A stretch of 64,000 bases of DNA, taken from contig JABFGI010000002.1 in assembly GCA_013112535.1 (NCBI GenBank), positions 496,001-560,000 of the forward strand. The letters are read 5' to 3'. Shown piece after piece: positions 19,097 through 27,510 of the stretch. The notes beneath the pieces are model-generated. The model saw nothing but the letters and a program-made list of their open reading frames with translations, had not been told where the DNA came from and did not search any database. The stretch is from Pseudomonadota bacterium (GTDB lineage: Bacteria; Pseudomonadota; Gammaproteobacteria; Eutrophobiales; Eutrophobiaceae). Position 1 is the first letter of the stretch. Each line of letters begins with the position of its first letter. Made by a program: the position numbers and the translations under genes.

Positions 19097-20272
19097 TTAA
19101 TTAGTTCTATTTTTTTTAAACACAGAGATATCATAGATTGATAACGAATAACTGATTAAGAAAGTAACAAACGCCATCATCCACAACGCTCCTGATAAAA
19201 GTAAAAGTACTTTGTAACTTTCTACTAGAAGGCTTGCTGATAAACGTAATATTGTCGCGAAGAAAATTAATATAAAAGTAATGTTTGAAGTGATTTTTAT
19301 AAAGTTGTTTTTGGTTCGTATCGATAGACGAGTCATTACGACTAATATCATAGTCGCTATTGTTCCAATATTTAATACATGCATAGCAGAACTATGATTA
19401 ATCCAGTCAACATAATAGCTAAACGCTAAAATAAAATAACCCACTACTATCCAGGCGTAAGCCAAATGAACAATTAATAAAGAAAAACTTGATAATACCT
19501 TGAAAGTACGCCAGCCCCACATTCTGAGAAAATGAAATAAACTTGCAATTAATGCAGACAAATAAAGCCATACTGAACCTGGAAAGAAAACATCTATGAA
19601 CGCTGTTATAACTGTTACTACTATTACGCCCATCTCGATAGTTCGTTTCGATTCAGGTAAATACTGACTTTTTACTGAACGTTGCCAACTCAATGTTAAA
19701 CTGTAAATTAGACGCCCACCGATAATTGTGATCATTAGAATAATCATATGATTCAAAAACAGTAATGCAGACACTTTAATGTTCTCTGTTTTTCCAAAAT
19801 GAAATAGTATATTTACAGCTGGAAACAAAAAAAGAATCGGAATAAGCAGTAGATATTCTTTCTTTGCTCCTATTATCAGATCTTTAATTACAAGCGATGC
19901 TATGATTAATGGAAATAGACTATCAAGAGTAAACAACGCGAATGCTGGCCATGAATAGTAAAAACAATTCATCACTAATCGACCGCTGAACCAGGCCAAT
20001 AACAGAAAGCAGACAAAATACTTATTTGAACCAGCACGTGAAACTGTCGTCAATAAATAACCGGTGATTATTGCTGCAACAAAACCGTACAGCATTTCGT
20101 GAATATGCCATGAAATACTGTGATCTGATCTGGAATATCGAAGTACCTCCTGCATGGGTAATAACCATAAAAAAATAGCGACAACAGCATAAAAGGAACC
20201 AGCAAAGAAGAAGAGCCTGAATGCAGGTCGGAAAGGATCGATACTCATTATATTTTTAAATATTCTGAGCAT
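19097..20272 (-). CDS. nnrS: NnrS family membrane protein
   Basis: 391 residues with about eleven to twelve hydrophobic helices. The N-terminus DPFRPAFRLFFFAGSFYA and SWHIHEMLYGFVAAIITGYLLT are signatures of NnrS, a heme- and copper-containing protein that protects against nitrosative stress in denitrifiers and Vibrio. The conserved HIHEM histidines are present. It converges on nsrR (14-bp gap) and follows the cupin gene on the same strand. NnrS is commonly NO-inducible; no NsrR box was seen directly in front of this gene, so it may be read from an upstream promoter. Confidence 0.9.
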   Translation of the reverse strand: MLRIFKNIMSIDPFRPAFRLFFFAGSFYAVVAIFLWLLPMQEVLRYSRSDHSISWHIHEMLYGFVAAIITGYLLTTVSRAGSNKYFVCFLLLAWFSGRLVMNCFYYSWPAFALFTLDSLFPLIIASLVIKDLIIGAKKEYLLLIPILFLFPAVNILFHFGKTENIKVSALLFLNHMIILMITIIGGRLIYSLTLSWQRSVKSQYLPESKRTIEMGVIVVTVITAFIDVFFPGSVWLYLSALIASLFHFLRMWGWRTFKVLSSFSLLIVHLAYAWIVVGYFILAFSYYVDWINHSSAMHVLNIGTIATMILVVMTRLSIRTKNNFIKITSNITFILIFFATILRLSASLLVESYKVLLLLSGALWMMAFVTFLISYSLSIYDISVFKKNRTN

Positions 20273-20303
20273 CTTAAATAATTACTTATATTATGATAAT
20301 GAA

Positions 20304-20633
20304 TTAATTCTTAAATAAAATCGTAAGCAATATAACAGCATCATCTATCCCTTCCAGCGAATGTAGCTCGGATGGTTCCAGATATAATAATTCTCCATTA
20401 TTCAATTCTTGCATTTTTCCCATTGCAGTGAACTTAATTTTACCCTGAATGCAATGTACAATTATTGGACCTGACACTTTATGATCAGGAATCAATTTTC
20501 CGGAGGGTATAACTAAACGTGCAATTTCCATATCTTCCGACTTCATCACCACTTTAGTCATATTTTTTTGAAGATCGTTGGCCCATGTGGCTAAATCAAC
20601 AATTTCTCCTGGTTGTGCATGATGTGTAGCCAT
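20304..20633 (-). CDS. Small single-domain cupin-like protein
   Basis: 109 residues. IPSGKLIPDHKVSGPIIVHCIQGKIKFTAMG and the later LLYLEPSELHSLEGIDDAVIL form the two cupin strands. The usual G-x5-H-x-H motif is reduced (IPDHKV), with a further histidine in SELHSL, so metal binding is uncertain. It lies 2 bp after the cytochrome P460 gene, ahead of nnrS. I infer a small sensor or accessory of nitrogen-oxide handling from context only. Confidence 0.75.
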   Translation of the reverse strand: MATHHAQPGEIVDLATWANDLQKNMTKVVMKSEDMEIARLVIPSGKLIPDHKVSGPIIVHCIQGKIKFTAMGKMQELNNGELLYLEPSELHSLEGIDDAVILLTILFKN

Positions 20634-20635
20634 AA

Positions 20636-21136
20636 CTATTTACCAAGATATTCAAACGTAAATAAAAATTCTTCTTTCTCTAATGGTTTATGACAGGAAA
20701 CGCAATCAAGATTATTTTCTTTTATACTACCTTTAGCATCATAAATTGCATACCCCCAATTGCCGGTACGGTCTTCAGCAGAAAACTGGTCACCCCAATT
20801 ACTGCGTTTTTCCATTACAGCTATTGCTGCCAATTTTGACTTTTTAAATAAACCATCAACACCTGCTACTGGCTTGCCAGCTTCATCAAGTTCAGGTTTA
20901 TAAACTTCCATTACTACAACTGAGCCATCCGCCAACTCTCCATTTTTAATACTCTCAACAGCCTGTTTATTAGCATAGAAATCGGCAACCTGTTTGTTAT
21001 TTGCACGATTTTGAGTATGGTAGAGTATATATGAACTTTTATAATCTTCAGGAAATGTTACGAAATCAGGCGTTCCACCTGCATAAACAAATACAGAAAC
21101 CGAAATTAAAAATAATAATACAATAGAATTTCTCAT
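20636..21136 (-). CDS. Cytochrome P460 family protein
   Basis: 166 residues from the ATG at 21136, preferred because GGAGG stands 8 bases upstream; an in-frame ATG at 21151 would be too early. It has a signal peptide (SIVLLFLISVSVFVYAGG) and a C-terminal heme c site CVSCH. The family includes hydroxylamine- and NO-oxidising cytochromes P460 and the related NO-binding c'-beta cytochromes. P460 proper needs a lysine cross-linked to the heme; the lysine in AIAVMEKRS is the candidate, but this cannot be settled by reading. Secreted to the periplasm, it fits the surrounding NO-response genes (norCBQD, nsrR, nnrS). Confidence 0.85.
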   Translation of the reverse strand: MRNSIVLLFLISVSVFVYAGGTPDFVTFPEDYKSSYILYHTQNRANNKQVADFYANKQAVESIKNGELADGSVVVMEVYKPELDEAGKPVAGVDGLFKKSKLAAIAVMEKRSNWGDQFSAEDRTGNWGYAIYDAKGSIKENNLDCVSCHKPLEKEEFLFTFEYLGK

Positions 21137-21195
21137 TACCTTAACCTCCACATTAACTATAATTTACTTAAATAAAACTAATGAAATTATTAGCT

Positions 21196-22125
21196 TTAAA
21201 TTATTAATCTGTCTCTTTGATATTCATATACTTGTAAATGAGAATAAGCATATCCTAACAAAGTGACAGATAATTTTTTTTCAACACCTCGTTTCAGCAT
21301 TTCACCTAATATATGATTTGCTTCAGTCGCAGCACCTCCATTAATATCTCTTAACATAGAAGAGGTATAATCCGAATCAACATTGGCTAATAATTCAATA
21401 TAATCATGCATCGTTGCATCATTCGGTCGATGTCCATATTCTGTTGCTATATCCACACACTCCTGAAACAGGCCTGTAATATAATCTTTACCACTTTCAG
21501 TTTGCATAATTTCACCAATATTGCCTCTGAATAAACAGGTAGCACCAGCAAGTGTTGTTAAAAAAATAAATTTCTCCCACATATCATGTTGAATATGTGT
21601 AGAGAGACTAAATTCCAGTTTAGTTTTAGAAATAATATTTTCCAGTATCCGTCCACATGTATTTTGTTCAGGGTGACGACAACCAAAAATAAAACGATGA
21701 AAATGATTTAGATGGTTAATCCGACCTTTAGTATCGAGTTCAACTGCCAGGTGAACCAACCCTCCCATTATTGCTTCACGACCAAAAAATTCATCCAGAT
21801 ACTGCAAATGACTCACACCATTCAATAAAGGTAATATACGTGTATCTTTATCGATTGCAGGTTTAATATCATTGACTGCATTAATCAATGCATACGCTTT
21901 GCAGGCAAGAATGACCAGATCAAAATCGCGGGTTAATTTATCTGAAGTAATAAACTTTGCTCTGCACTTTATGTTCCCTAACTCACTGTATACAATTAAT
22001 CCATTATCTCGAATAAAATTCAGCCTCTCTCCTCTTAATAAAAATGTTACCTCTTCATCAGACTCGATTAAACGTGCTCCCAGATAACCACCTGCTGCAC
22101 CTGCACCAAGAATTAATATTCGCAT
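21196..22125 (-). CDS. PanE/ApbA-family ketopantoate reductase-like protein
   Basis: 309 residues. The N-terminal Rossmann motif GAGAAGGYLGARL binds NADPH; DLVILACKAY and LLNGVSHLQYLDEFFG are family motifs, and the C-terminal helical domain contains DINGGAATEANHILGEMLKRG. Family members reduce 2-dehydropantoate to pantoate for coenzyme A, or act on related 2-keto acids. It is the last gene of the long leftward operon, 2 bp after the cyclo-ligase gene. A biosynthetic PanE would often sit elsewhere, so I do not assign panE firmly. Confidence 0.85.
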   Translation of the reverse strand: MRILILGAGAAGGYLGARLIESDEEVTFLLRGERLNFIRDNGLIVYSELGNIKCRAKFITSDKLTRDFDLVILACKAYALINAVNDIKPAIDKDTRILPLLNGVSHLQYLDEFFGREAIMGGLVHLAVELDTKGRINHLNHFHRFIFGCRHPEQNTCGRILENIISKTKLEFSLSTHIQHDMWEKFIFLTTLAGATCLFRGNIGEIMQTESGKDYITGLFQECVDIATEYGHRPNDATMHDYIELLANVDSDYTSSMLRDINGGAATEANHILGEMLKRGVEKKLSVTLLGYAYSHLQVYEYQRDRLII

Positions 22126-22127
22126 CG

Positions 22128-22721
22128 TTATACCGTAATAACCTCATCCATAGGGATATCATGAGTTTGCGGATAAATTGTAGCGAGTCGGGTAATATCC
22201 AGACCAATACCTATCGCATATGGACGATTTTTAAAACTAACAATCGTCCGATCGTAATAACCTCCTCCATAACCGAGTCGATAATTATCTCCATCAAATC
22301 CAACTAATGGCACTATCAATACCGATGGTTCAACAATATTTTGTTCAACTGGCGTAGGAATATTCCAGACACCGGGAATTAATTTTGTTTCAGGTGTCCA
22401 AAGACGAAACTCTAATGGTTTTCCACTATCCACTACTGCGGGTAATGCTGCAGACCATCCTTCGTCTAAATAGTCTTCAACAAAATTACGTAGATCAAAT
22501 TCACCTTTAATCGGCCAATAAAAACCAATCATACCTTTATCTAGAGTTTCTAAAGTTTTCGCTAAGCATAATCCTAGTTTTTCCAATTTTATCTTTCGTT
22601 TCTTACTTCCAATTTTTATTCTGGAACGAATTAGCAATTCACGCTGAGATTGTCTCCATTGACGAATGGACTCCCAATCATTAGAAGAAGGAGAAGAATA
22701 ATTTTCATGATTATTATCCAT
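22128..22721 (-). CDS. 5-formyltetrahydrofolate cyclo-ligase
   Basis: 197 residues. GFYWPIKGEFDLR, the substrate loop, and the ATP-binding end VPLVGFDGDNYRLGYGGGYYDRTI define the family (YgfA/FAU1). It converts 5-formyl-THF to 5,10-methenyl-THF using ATP. It is 5 bp after the nitronate monooxygenase gene and 2 bp before the PanE-like gene, inside the rubredoxin-cysJI operon, an unusual location because this gene commonly follows zapA and 6S RNA in gammaproteobacteria. Confidence 0.92.
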   Translation of the reverse strand: MDNNHENYSSPSSNDWESIRQWRQSQRELLIRSRIKIGSKKRKIKLEKLGLCLAKTLETLDKGMIGFYWPIKGEFDLRNFVEDYLDEGWSAALPAVVDSGKPLEFRLWTPETKLIPGVWNIPTPVEQNIVEPSVLIVPLVGFDGDNYRLGYGGGYYDRTIVSFKNRPYAIGIGLDITRLATIYPQTHDIPMDEVITV

Positions 22722-22726
22722 AAGCT

Positions 22727-24226
22727 TTATGCCACATCCTTGCTCTTTTTTGTTAAGGCAATATTAGCTACATGATTTATTAACATATCATTCAGATCTT
22801 CCTGTAATGCCAAATTATCAATATCAGTTAACATTCCTTTTATTTTTTTCACTACCCATGCTTGTCCCTTATTGAGATAATCGATCCTCTTTTTATAATC
22901 CTTGATATTAATAGCTTTCATATAGAACTCCCCTACTTTGTAGGATGGTTCATAACCTAAACGATATAACCAATTTGTTAGCATGTCACACCAACGAACT
23001 TCATCGTAATAAATTGACCTAAATATCTCTTTAAAGCTACTATTTTCTATATCTAACATTGAACGAAGTGTTACTCGTGCACCGGCATATTCAGCAGACA
23101 ATAATTCTTCAAGAAAGATGATTGTTTTTTTATCAGAGCCTGACGATTCATTAATATCTTCAATTGAAGAAAAACAAGGGGAAGAATAAAGTTGTACATT
23201 ATCACTTTGATAACCTTGTATACCGAACAATTCGGTTAATTTTATTTCTGCTTCACTCATCATCGAATTTAATCGACAGATTGCAGATTCAACTTTCTTA
23301 ATCCGATATACTCCACAACCCGAATAGATGGCCATGGACTCTACATTTCCGGTTGTTGTTCTTAATGGTGAATCCGTACTATATAAGTAAACAGGATCAT
23401 CATCATTTTTCCCTATAATTTCTTTTTTTGAATCAATTTGAAATTCTTCCGTACAGGTTGTATGAGTAACACTGTTAGGTAACACACGTGTTAATGCACC
23501 AAATGGCCAATTAATGTGAAAAAGGTTTGTTAATACTGTGTCATCTTGTTCAGTATTAACAATTCTCTGTTTATGAAAGTCATGAGCAAAAGATTCTTTT
23601 GTTGCCAGAAAAGCAGTACCTACAACAGCCCCACCCGCACCGGACACTAGTATTTCGGCAACATCATTACCATCAACAATCCCCCCTGCTGCCAATACCG
23701 GAACATCTGTAAGATGTAATATTTGAGGCAGTAATTCTCTTAATGGCAATATACCTCGAACATGACCACCTGCTTCTACGCCTTGTGCAATTAATAAATG
23801 CACACCTGCTGCTAATGCCTCTTTGGCATCTTTTATTGAACCTACCTGATGAACAACTAAAATACCTTCATCTTTTAATTGTTTTATTAAGTCTGGATAG
23901 ACATCCCAAAATAAACAAACCGAGGCAACTTTTTCCTTAATACAAACCTCTATCTGACTATTTAGTAACTCGGGTTCCGTTGCGGCAGGTATTATATTTA
24001 CACCAAACTCCCTGCTCGTATTAGATCGAACCTTGTGTATTTCTGATTTCATTAATTCAGGAGGTTCACGCACCATACCTAAAAAAGCATAGCCTCCTGC
24101 TTGTAATACGGCAGTGACCAGTTCAGAACGAGACACGCCTCCCATACCTGCCAGAACAATGGGGTATTTACAACCCAGGAGGTCACAAGCTGTCGTATGT
24201 AATTTTACTCCCGTACTATTTTTCAT
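22727..24226 (-). CDS. Nitronate monooxygenase-like protein fused to DUF6306 ferritin-like domain
   Basis: 499 residues. Residues 1-310 form an FMN-binding TIM barrel of the nitronate monooxygenase family: PIVLAGMGGVSR, then IAQGVEAGGHVRG with the catalytic-position His, then PVLAAGGIVDGNDVAEIL and GAVVGTAFLAT. After a linker, residues 350-490 form a helical domain (FLEELLSAEYAGARVTLRSML, YYDEVRWCDMLTNWL) matching DUF6306, a ferritin-like four-helix type. The enzyme family detoxifies alkyl nitronates. The second domain may bind metal. The gene overlaps the DUF488 gene by 4 bases and is translationally coupled to it. Confidence 0.85.
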   Translation of the reverse strand: MKNSTGVKLHTTACDLLGCKYPIVLAGMGGVSRSELVTAVLQAGGYAFLGMVREPPELMKSEIHKVRSNTSREFGVNIIPAATEPELLNSQIEVCIKEKVASVCLFWDVYPDLIKQLKDEGILVVHQVGSIKDAKEALAAGVHLLIAQGVEAGGHVRGILPLRELLPQILHLTDVPVLAAGGIVDGNDVAEILVSGAGGAVVGTAFLATKESFAHDFHKQRIVNTEQDDTVLTNLFHINWPFGALTRVLPNSVTHTTCTEEFQIDSKKEIIGKNDDDPVYLYSTDSPLRTTTGNVESMAIYSGCGVYRIKKVESAICRLNSMMSEAEIKLTELFGIQGYQSDNVQLYSSPCFSSIEDINESSGSDKKTIIFLEELLSAEYAGARVTLRSMLDIENSSFKEIFRSIYYDEVRWCDMLTNWLYRLGYEPSYKVGEFYMKAINIKDYKKRIDYLNKGQAWVVKKIKGMLTDIDNLALQEDLNDMLINHVANIALTKKSKDVA

Positions 24227-24600
24227 AACGTGTTCTCATCTTCTAACTTACGATCATGTTGAATCAGATAATCGGCTATCACCCTGGCATGGTTACAATA
24301 ACGATCACGCGCTGCATAAAGCAAAGTTACGTTATCTTTCTTTATTAAACTATATAACCGAGCAACAATTTCCGTTTTTTTATCAAGCTCTTTCATATAG
24401 CTTTTACTAAAGACTTTCCATTTTTCCGGTTTATGATCAAACCAGAGTCGTAATTCATTGCTGGGTGCTATTTCTTTCATCCATAGTGTTATCTTTGCTT
24501 CACTTTTTTTAACACCACGCGGCCATAAACGATCTACCAGAACACGTATTCCATCTGCCTTATCGTAAGTATCGTATATTCGTTTTATTCTGATATTCAT
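24223..24600 (-). CDS. DUF488 family protein
   Basis: 125 residues. RIYDTYDKADGIRVLVDRLWPRG and LWFDHKPEKWKVFSKSYMKEL are the family signatures, and TLLYAARDRYCNHARVIADYL is the conserved C-terminal helix-turn region. The biochemical role of DUF488 is not established. It overlaps the following monooxygenase gene by 4 bases and sits 12 bp after the third DsrE-like gene in the cysJI operon. Confidence 0.88.
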   Translation of the reverse strand: MNIRIKRIYDTYDKADGIRVLVDRLWPRGVKKSEAKITLWMKEIAPSNELRLWFDHKPEKWKVFSKSYMKELDKKTEIVARLYSLIKKDNVTLLYAARDRYCNHARVIADYLIQHDRKLEDENTL

Positions 24601-24612
24601 TAGATAAAATTA

Positions 24613-24993
24613 TTACCAATGCCATAACTGTTCGTATTTCTCTAATAAAGAAGGAAGCTGATTTCGATCAATTAACTTGATGCCACCAATATTTTTTCTG
24701 TTAATTAACCCTCTACTTTTTAAATCTTCCTTAACAACATAAACTTCTACATCCTTATCAATAAGCTTTACGAGATCACCTTCTATATCTGTCGCTTGTG
24801 TTTGTACCCAATTACCAAATTGCAACATGGGTGGAGCTTGATCGACCAGAATATAATTGACGGCATTTCCACAGAGTAATACAGATATATCAGCATCAAT
24901 ACCTTTCATGGCATGTGTTAACCAGATAATTGTGTCGTCTTGTTCTTCCAAAGTTCCACGATAACCAGCTTCGATAATTTGTAATGCTCTCAT
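24613..24993 (-). CDS. DsrE/TusB-like sulfur-relay family protein
   Basis: 126 residues. MRALQIIEAGYRGTLEEQDDTIIWLTHAM and ADISVLLCGNAVNYILV have the alternating beta-alpha pattern of the DsrE/DsrF/DsrH fold, with one cysteine (LLCG) in the position expected after the second strand. It is the third of three tandem DsrE-like genes behind cysI (3-bp gap to the second). In sulfur oxidisers and the Tus pathway such trios carry persulfide; here the partner enzyme is CysJI. The exact subfamily is uncertain. Confidence 0.65.
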   Translation of the reverse strand: MRALQIIEAGYRGTLEEQDDTIIWLTHAMKGIDADISVLLCGNAVNYILVDQAPPMLQFGNWVQTQATDIEGDLVKLIDKDVEVYVVKEDLKSRGLINRKNIGGIKLIDRNQLPSLLEKYEQLWHW

Positions 24994-24996
24994 TGT

Positions 24997-25410
24997 TTAT
25001 CTTGTCCCTATTACGAGTGAATTATCAGAAGCTGATGCCAACTTCCAAAAATCTGCTGGCGATCCACGTCTTACTCCAGAAACTGTTTCATCAATACCCC
25101 TTTCATCAGCACATAACCCACAGTTCACCCATTCAATATGTCCATTGTTTTGCTTTGCGATATTGATTAATTCATTCACCCATTCTTTAGGTAAAGGATG
25201 ATTTTCTTCTTCCAGAGTTGTACCGTGGACACCGTTTGCATGTCGTTTTTGCTTGTTAAACGGGAGGTGTACACCACCTTCATAGGCAAAAACATTGATG
25301 TTATAGCCACGAGATGCGGCAACATTTAGCAGCCTAAAGAAAGTGGTTGAACGTGCACTCTCAAAAGGGGGGTCCATAATTGCAAACGTTAATGTTGTTT
25401 TTTCATTCAT
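24997..25410 (-). CDS. DsrE-like protein with conserved relay cysteine
   Basis: 137 residues from the ATG at 25410. A longer frame from 25455 would overlap the preceding gene, and its extra residues look non-conserved. TLTFAIMDPPFESARSTTFFRLLNVAASRGYNINVFAYEGGVHLPF and later VNCGLCADERGI are typical of DsrE family proteins; the CGLC segment is where TusD/DsrE proteins keep their active cysteine. Second of the DsrE-like trio. Confidence 0.75.
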   Translation of the reverse strand: MNEKTTLTFAIMDPPFESARSTTFFRLLNVAASRGYNINVFAYEGGVHLPFNKQKRHANGVHGTTLEEENHPLPKEWVNELINIAKQNNGHIEWVNCGLCADERGIDETVSGVRRGSPADFWKLASASDNSLVIGTR

Positions 25411-25423
25411 CACTTTTTTATCC

Positions 25424-25750
25424 TTAATGCCAGATTGTTTTGGTACCTTTTGCAAGACTGTTAATAATATTTTCTATCGACGCCAGATTAATACCTTTCT
25501 TTAATTCTTTTTCCATTATTGATCTTTCTTTTGCTGAAAAGTCATCAACCTCTATATGAATACCTTGTCTTATCAATCCGGCAAATTTGCGATTGGCGGC
25601 AGATTTTCTTGCTGGCATAACACCGTTTTGAACAAGAAAAAGTGTTACTGCATGTCCATTGTTATTTAGGTTCACAGCAAGGCGATACAAATTTTCCGTT
25701 TCTCTACACTCGAATGGATCTCTTGATGAGATAAGCATGTATTGACTCAA
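25424..25750 (-). CDS. DsrE-like small protein
   Basis: 108 residues. YMLISSRDPFECRETENLYRLAVNLNNNGHAVTLFLVQNGV shows the DsrE strand-helix-strand start, with the rest helical. Its cysteine lies near the N-terminus (FECRE), not at the usual relay position, so a catalytic role is unclear. It overlaps the end of cysI by 4 bases, placing it firmly in the sulfite reductase operon. Confidence 0.7.
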   Translation of the reverse strand: MSQYMLISSRDPFECRETENLYRLAVNLNNNGHAVTLFLVQNGVMPARKSAANRKFAGLIRQGIHIEVDDFSAKERSIMEKELKKGINLASIENIINSLAKGTKTIWH

Positions 25751-27507
25751 TGTCCTTCTCCATTACTATTGTTTTTAAAATCAACACCGCTGGTAACAGC
25801 TTTGACATAGCCTTCTCGAATGACAAAGTCGCCAAACGATTCATCAGGCAACCTATCATCAGCATAATGTTTAATAATTATTTCGAGTTCTTTTAAAATT
25901 TGTGCTTCGTTGATGTTCTCTTTAAACAACCGGTTCAAACGAGTTCCATTATGTGTACCTCCCAAATAAAGGTTATATTTCCCTAAAGCTCTGCCTGTTA
26001 AACCTATTTCTGAAATAAAGGGTCTGGAACAACCATTAGGACAGCCACTCATTCGAATAGTGATAGCCTCGTTTATCAAATTATGCGTTGTTAATATTGA
26101 TTCAATCTTCGTTATTAAACCTGGCAAATAACGTTCACTCTCCGCCATTGCCAAGCCACAGGTTGGAAATGCCACACAGGCAATAGAATGCTGCCTGACA
26201 CGACTTTGCTTTAATCCATTATTCAACTCATATTTATCTAAAATATTTTCAATCTGCTTTTTCTTTTTATTTTCAATGTTGGCAAGCATGATGTTTTGAT
26301 TAGGCGTCAACCTGAACTCACCATGATGAATTGATACCAATTCATGTAAGCCTGACATTAAACCAAGGTTTTCTTTATCTTTAATACGTCCATTTTCTAT
26401 AAACAAGGTAACATGATGTTGGTTATCTTTACCTTCCTGCCAACCAAGCTGATCACCATTTGTATAAAATTCCATCTGTCGTTGTTTCTCAAGTAAAAAC
26501 CCTGTTCTTTGTTCCAACTCTTTCTTAAACCAATTCATACCTTTGTTATCTATTGTGTATTTAAAACGAGCTTGTGCTCGATCAACACGATCACCAAAGT
26601 CGCGCTGTATACAGATAGTTGCTTTAACAACATCAAAGATCTTGTCTTTACCGATATAACCGATCACATCGGCCAGTCTTGGATAAGTCGATGACACATT
26701 ATCGGTATGCCCCATCCCGCCACCGACACAAATATTAAAACCGATGAGACGGTCATTCTCATGGATAGCAATAAAACCAAGATCCTGTGCATATATATCA
26801 ATATCATTAACAGGTGGAACAACAATACCGATCTTGAATTTACGTGGAAGATAGGTCGGACCATACAGGGGTTCTTCATTTTCAAGTACCTCTGTTTTCT
26901 TATCAAACCAAACTTCCTGATAGGCACCGGTCTTTGGAATAAATCGATCACTTATTTGTCGTGCCAGGGTATACACTTCATTATGTAAGCCTGACTGACG
27001 AGGGTTAACCGCACACATCACACCACGTGTATCATCACCACAGGCAGCAACCGTATCCAAACCAACATTATGTAATGACTGGATGACTGCTTTCAGATTA
27101 TGTTTTAAAACTTCATGTAACTGGAATGTTTGCCGTGTCGTGATACGCAGTGTCCCATTTGCATAATATTCGGCTATATTCATGAGCTGCAATAATTGTT
27201 TTGAACTACAGACACCTCCAGGCAACCTGACCCTCACCATAAACATGTATGCTGGCTCCAGTTTTTGATGTCGACGTTCATCACGAATATCACGATCATC
27301 CTGTTGATAGATACCATGAAACTTCATTAGCTTTGCATCTATTTCTGACACTGCACCGGTTATCGAGTCAAGTAAACTTTCAATAATTGAGCCTCGTAGA
27401 TAATGACTCTCCTGCTTCATTAGCTCATCCGGATTTAATTTGTCTACTGGACAAGAAATATCCCTGCTGCGATCCAGGTTTATTTGTTTATCAATTGTTA
27501 TCGTCAT
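25747..27507 (-). CDS. cysI: Sulfite reductase hemoprotein beta subunit CysI
   Basis: 586 residues. Two ferredoxin-like siroheme halves are present. The cluster and siroheme ligands are visible in CVAFPTCGLAMAESERYLP and SGCPNGCSRPFISEIGLTG. LRITTRQTFQLHEVLK and DTRGVMC, followed later by MGHTDN and YPRLADVIGYI, are the substrate-side motifs. It reduces sulfite to sulfide by six electrons, and the family also reduces nitrite. Its flavoprotein partner CysJ is 3 bp upstream. The neighbours (rubredoxin, DsrE trio) suggest sulfide or persulfide is handed on. Confidence 0.95.
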   Translation of the reverse strand: MTITIDKQINLDRSRDISCPVDKLNPDELMKQESHYLRGSIIESLLDSITGAVSEIDAKLMKFHGIYQQDDRDIRDERRHQKLEPAYMFMVRVRLPGGVCSSKQLLQLMNIAEYYANGTLRITTRQTFQLHEVLKHNLKAVIQSLHNVGLDTVAACGDDTRGVMCAVNPRQSGLHNEVYTLARQISDRFIPKTGAYQEVWFDKKTEVLENEEPLYGPTYLPRKFKIGIVVPPVNDIDIYAQDLGFIAIHENDRLIGFNICVGGGMGHTDNVSSTYPRLADVIGYIGKDKIFDVVKATICIQRDFGDRVDRAQARFKYTIDNKGMNWFKKELEQRTGFLLEKQRQMEFYTNGDQLGWQEGKDNQHHVTLFIENGRIKDKENLGLMSGLHELVSIHHGEFRLTPNQNIMLANIENKKKKQIENILDKYELNNGLKQSRVRQHSIACVAFPTCGLAMAESERYLPGLITKIESILTTHNLINEAITIRMSGCPNGCSRPFISEIGLTGRALGKYNLYLGGTHNGTRLNRLFKENINEAQILKELEIIIKHYADDRLPDESFGDFVIREGYVKAVTSGVDFKNNSNGEGH

Positions 27508-27510
27508 GAC

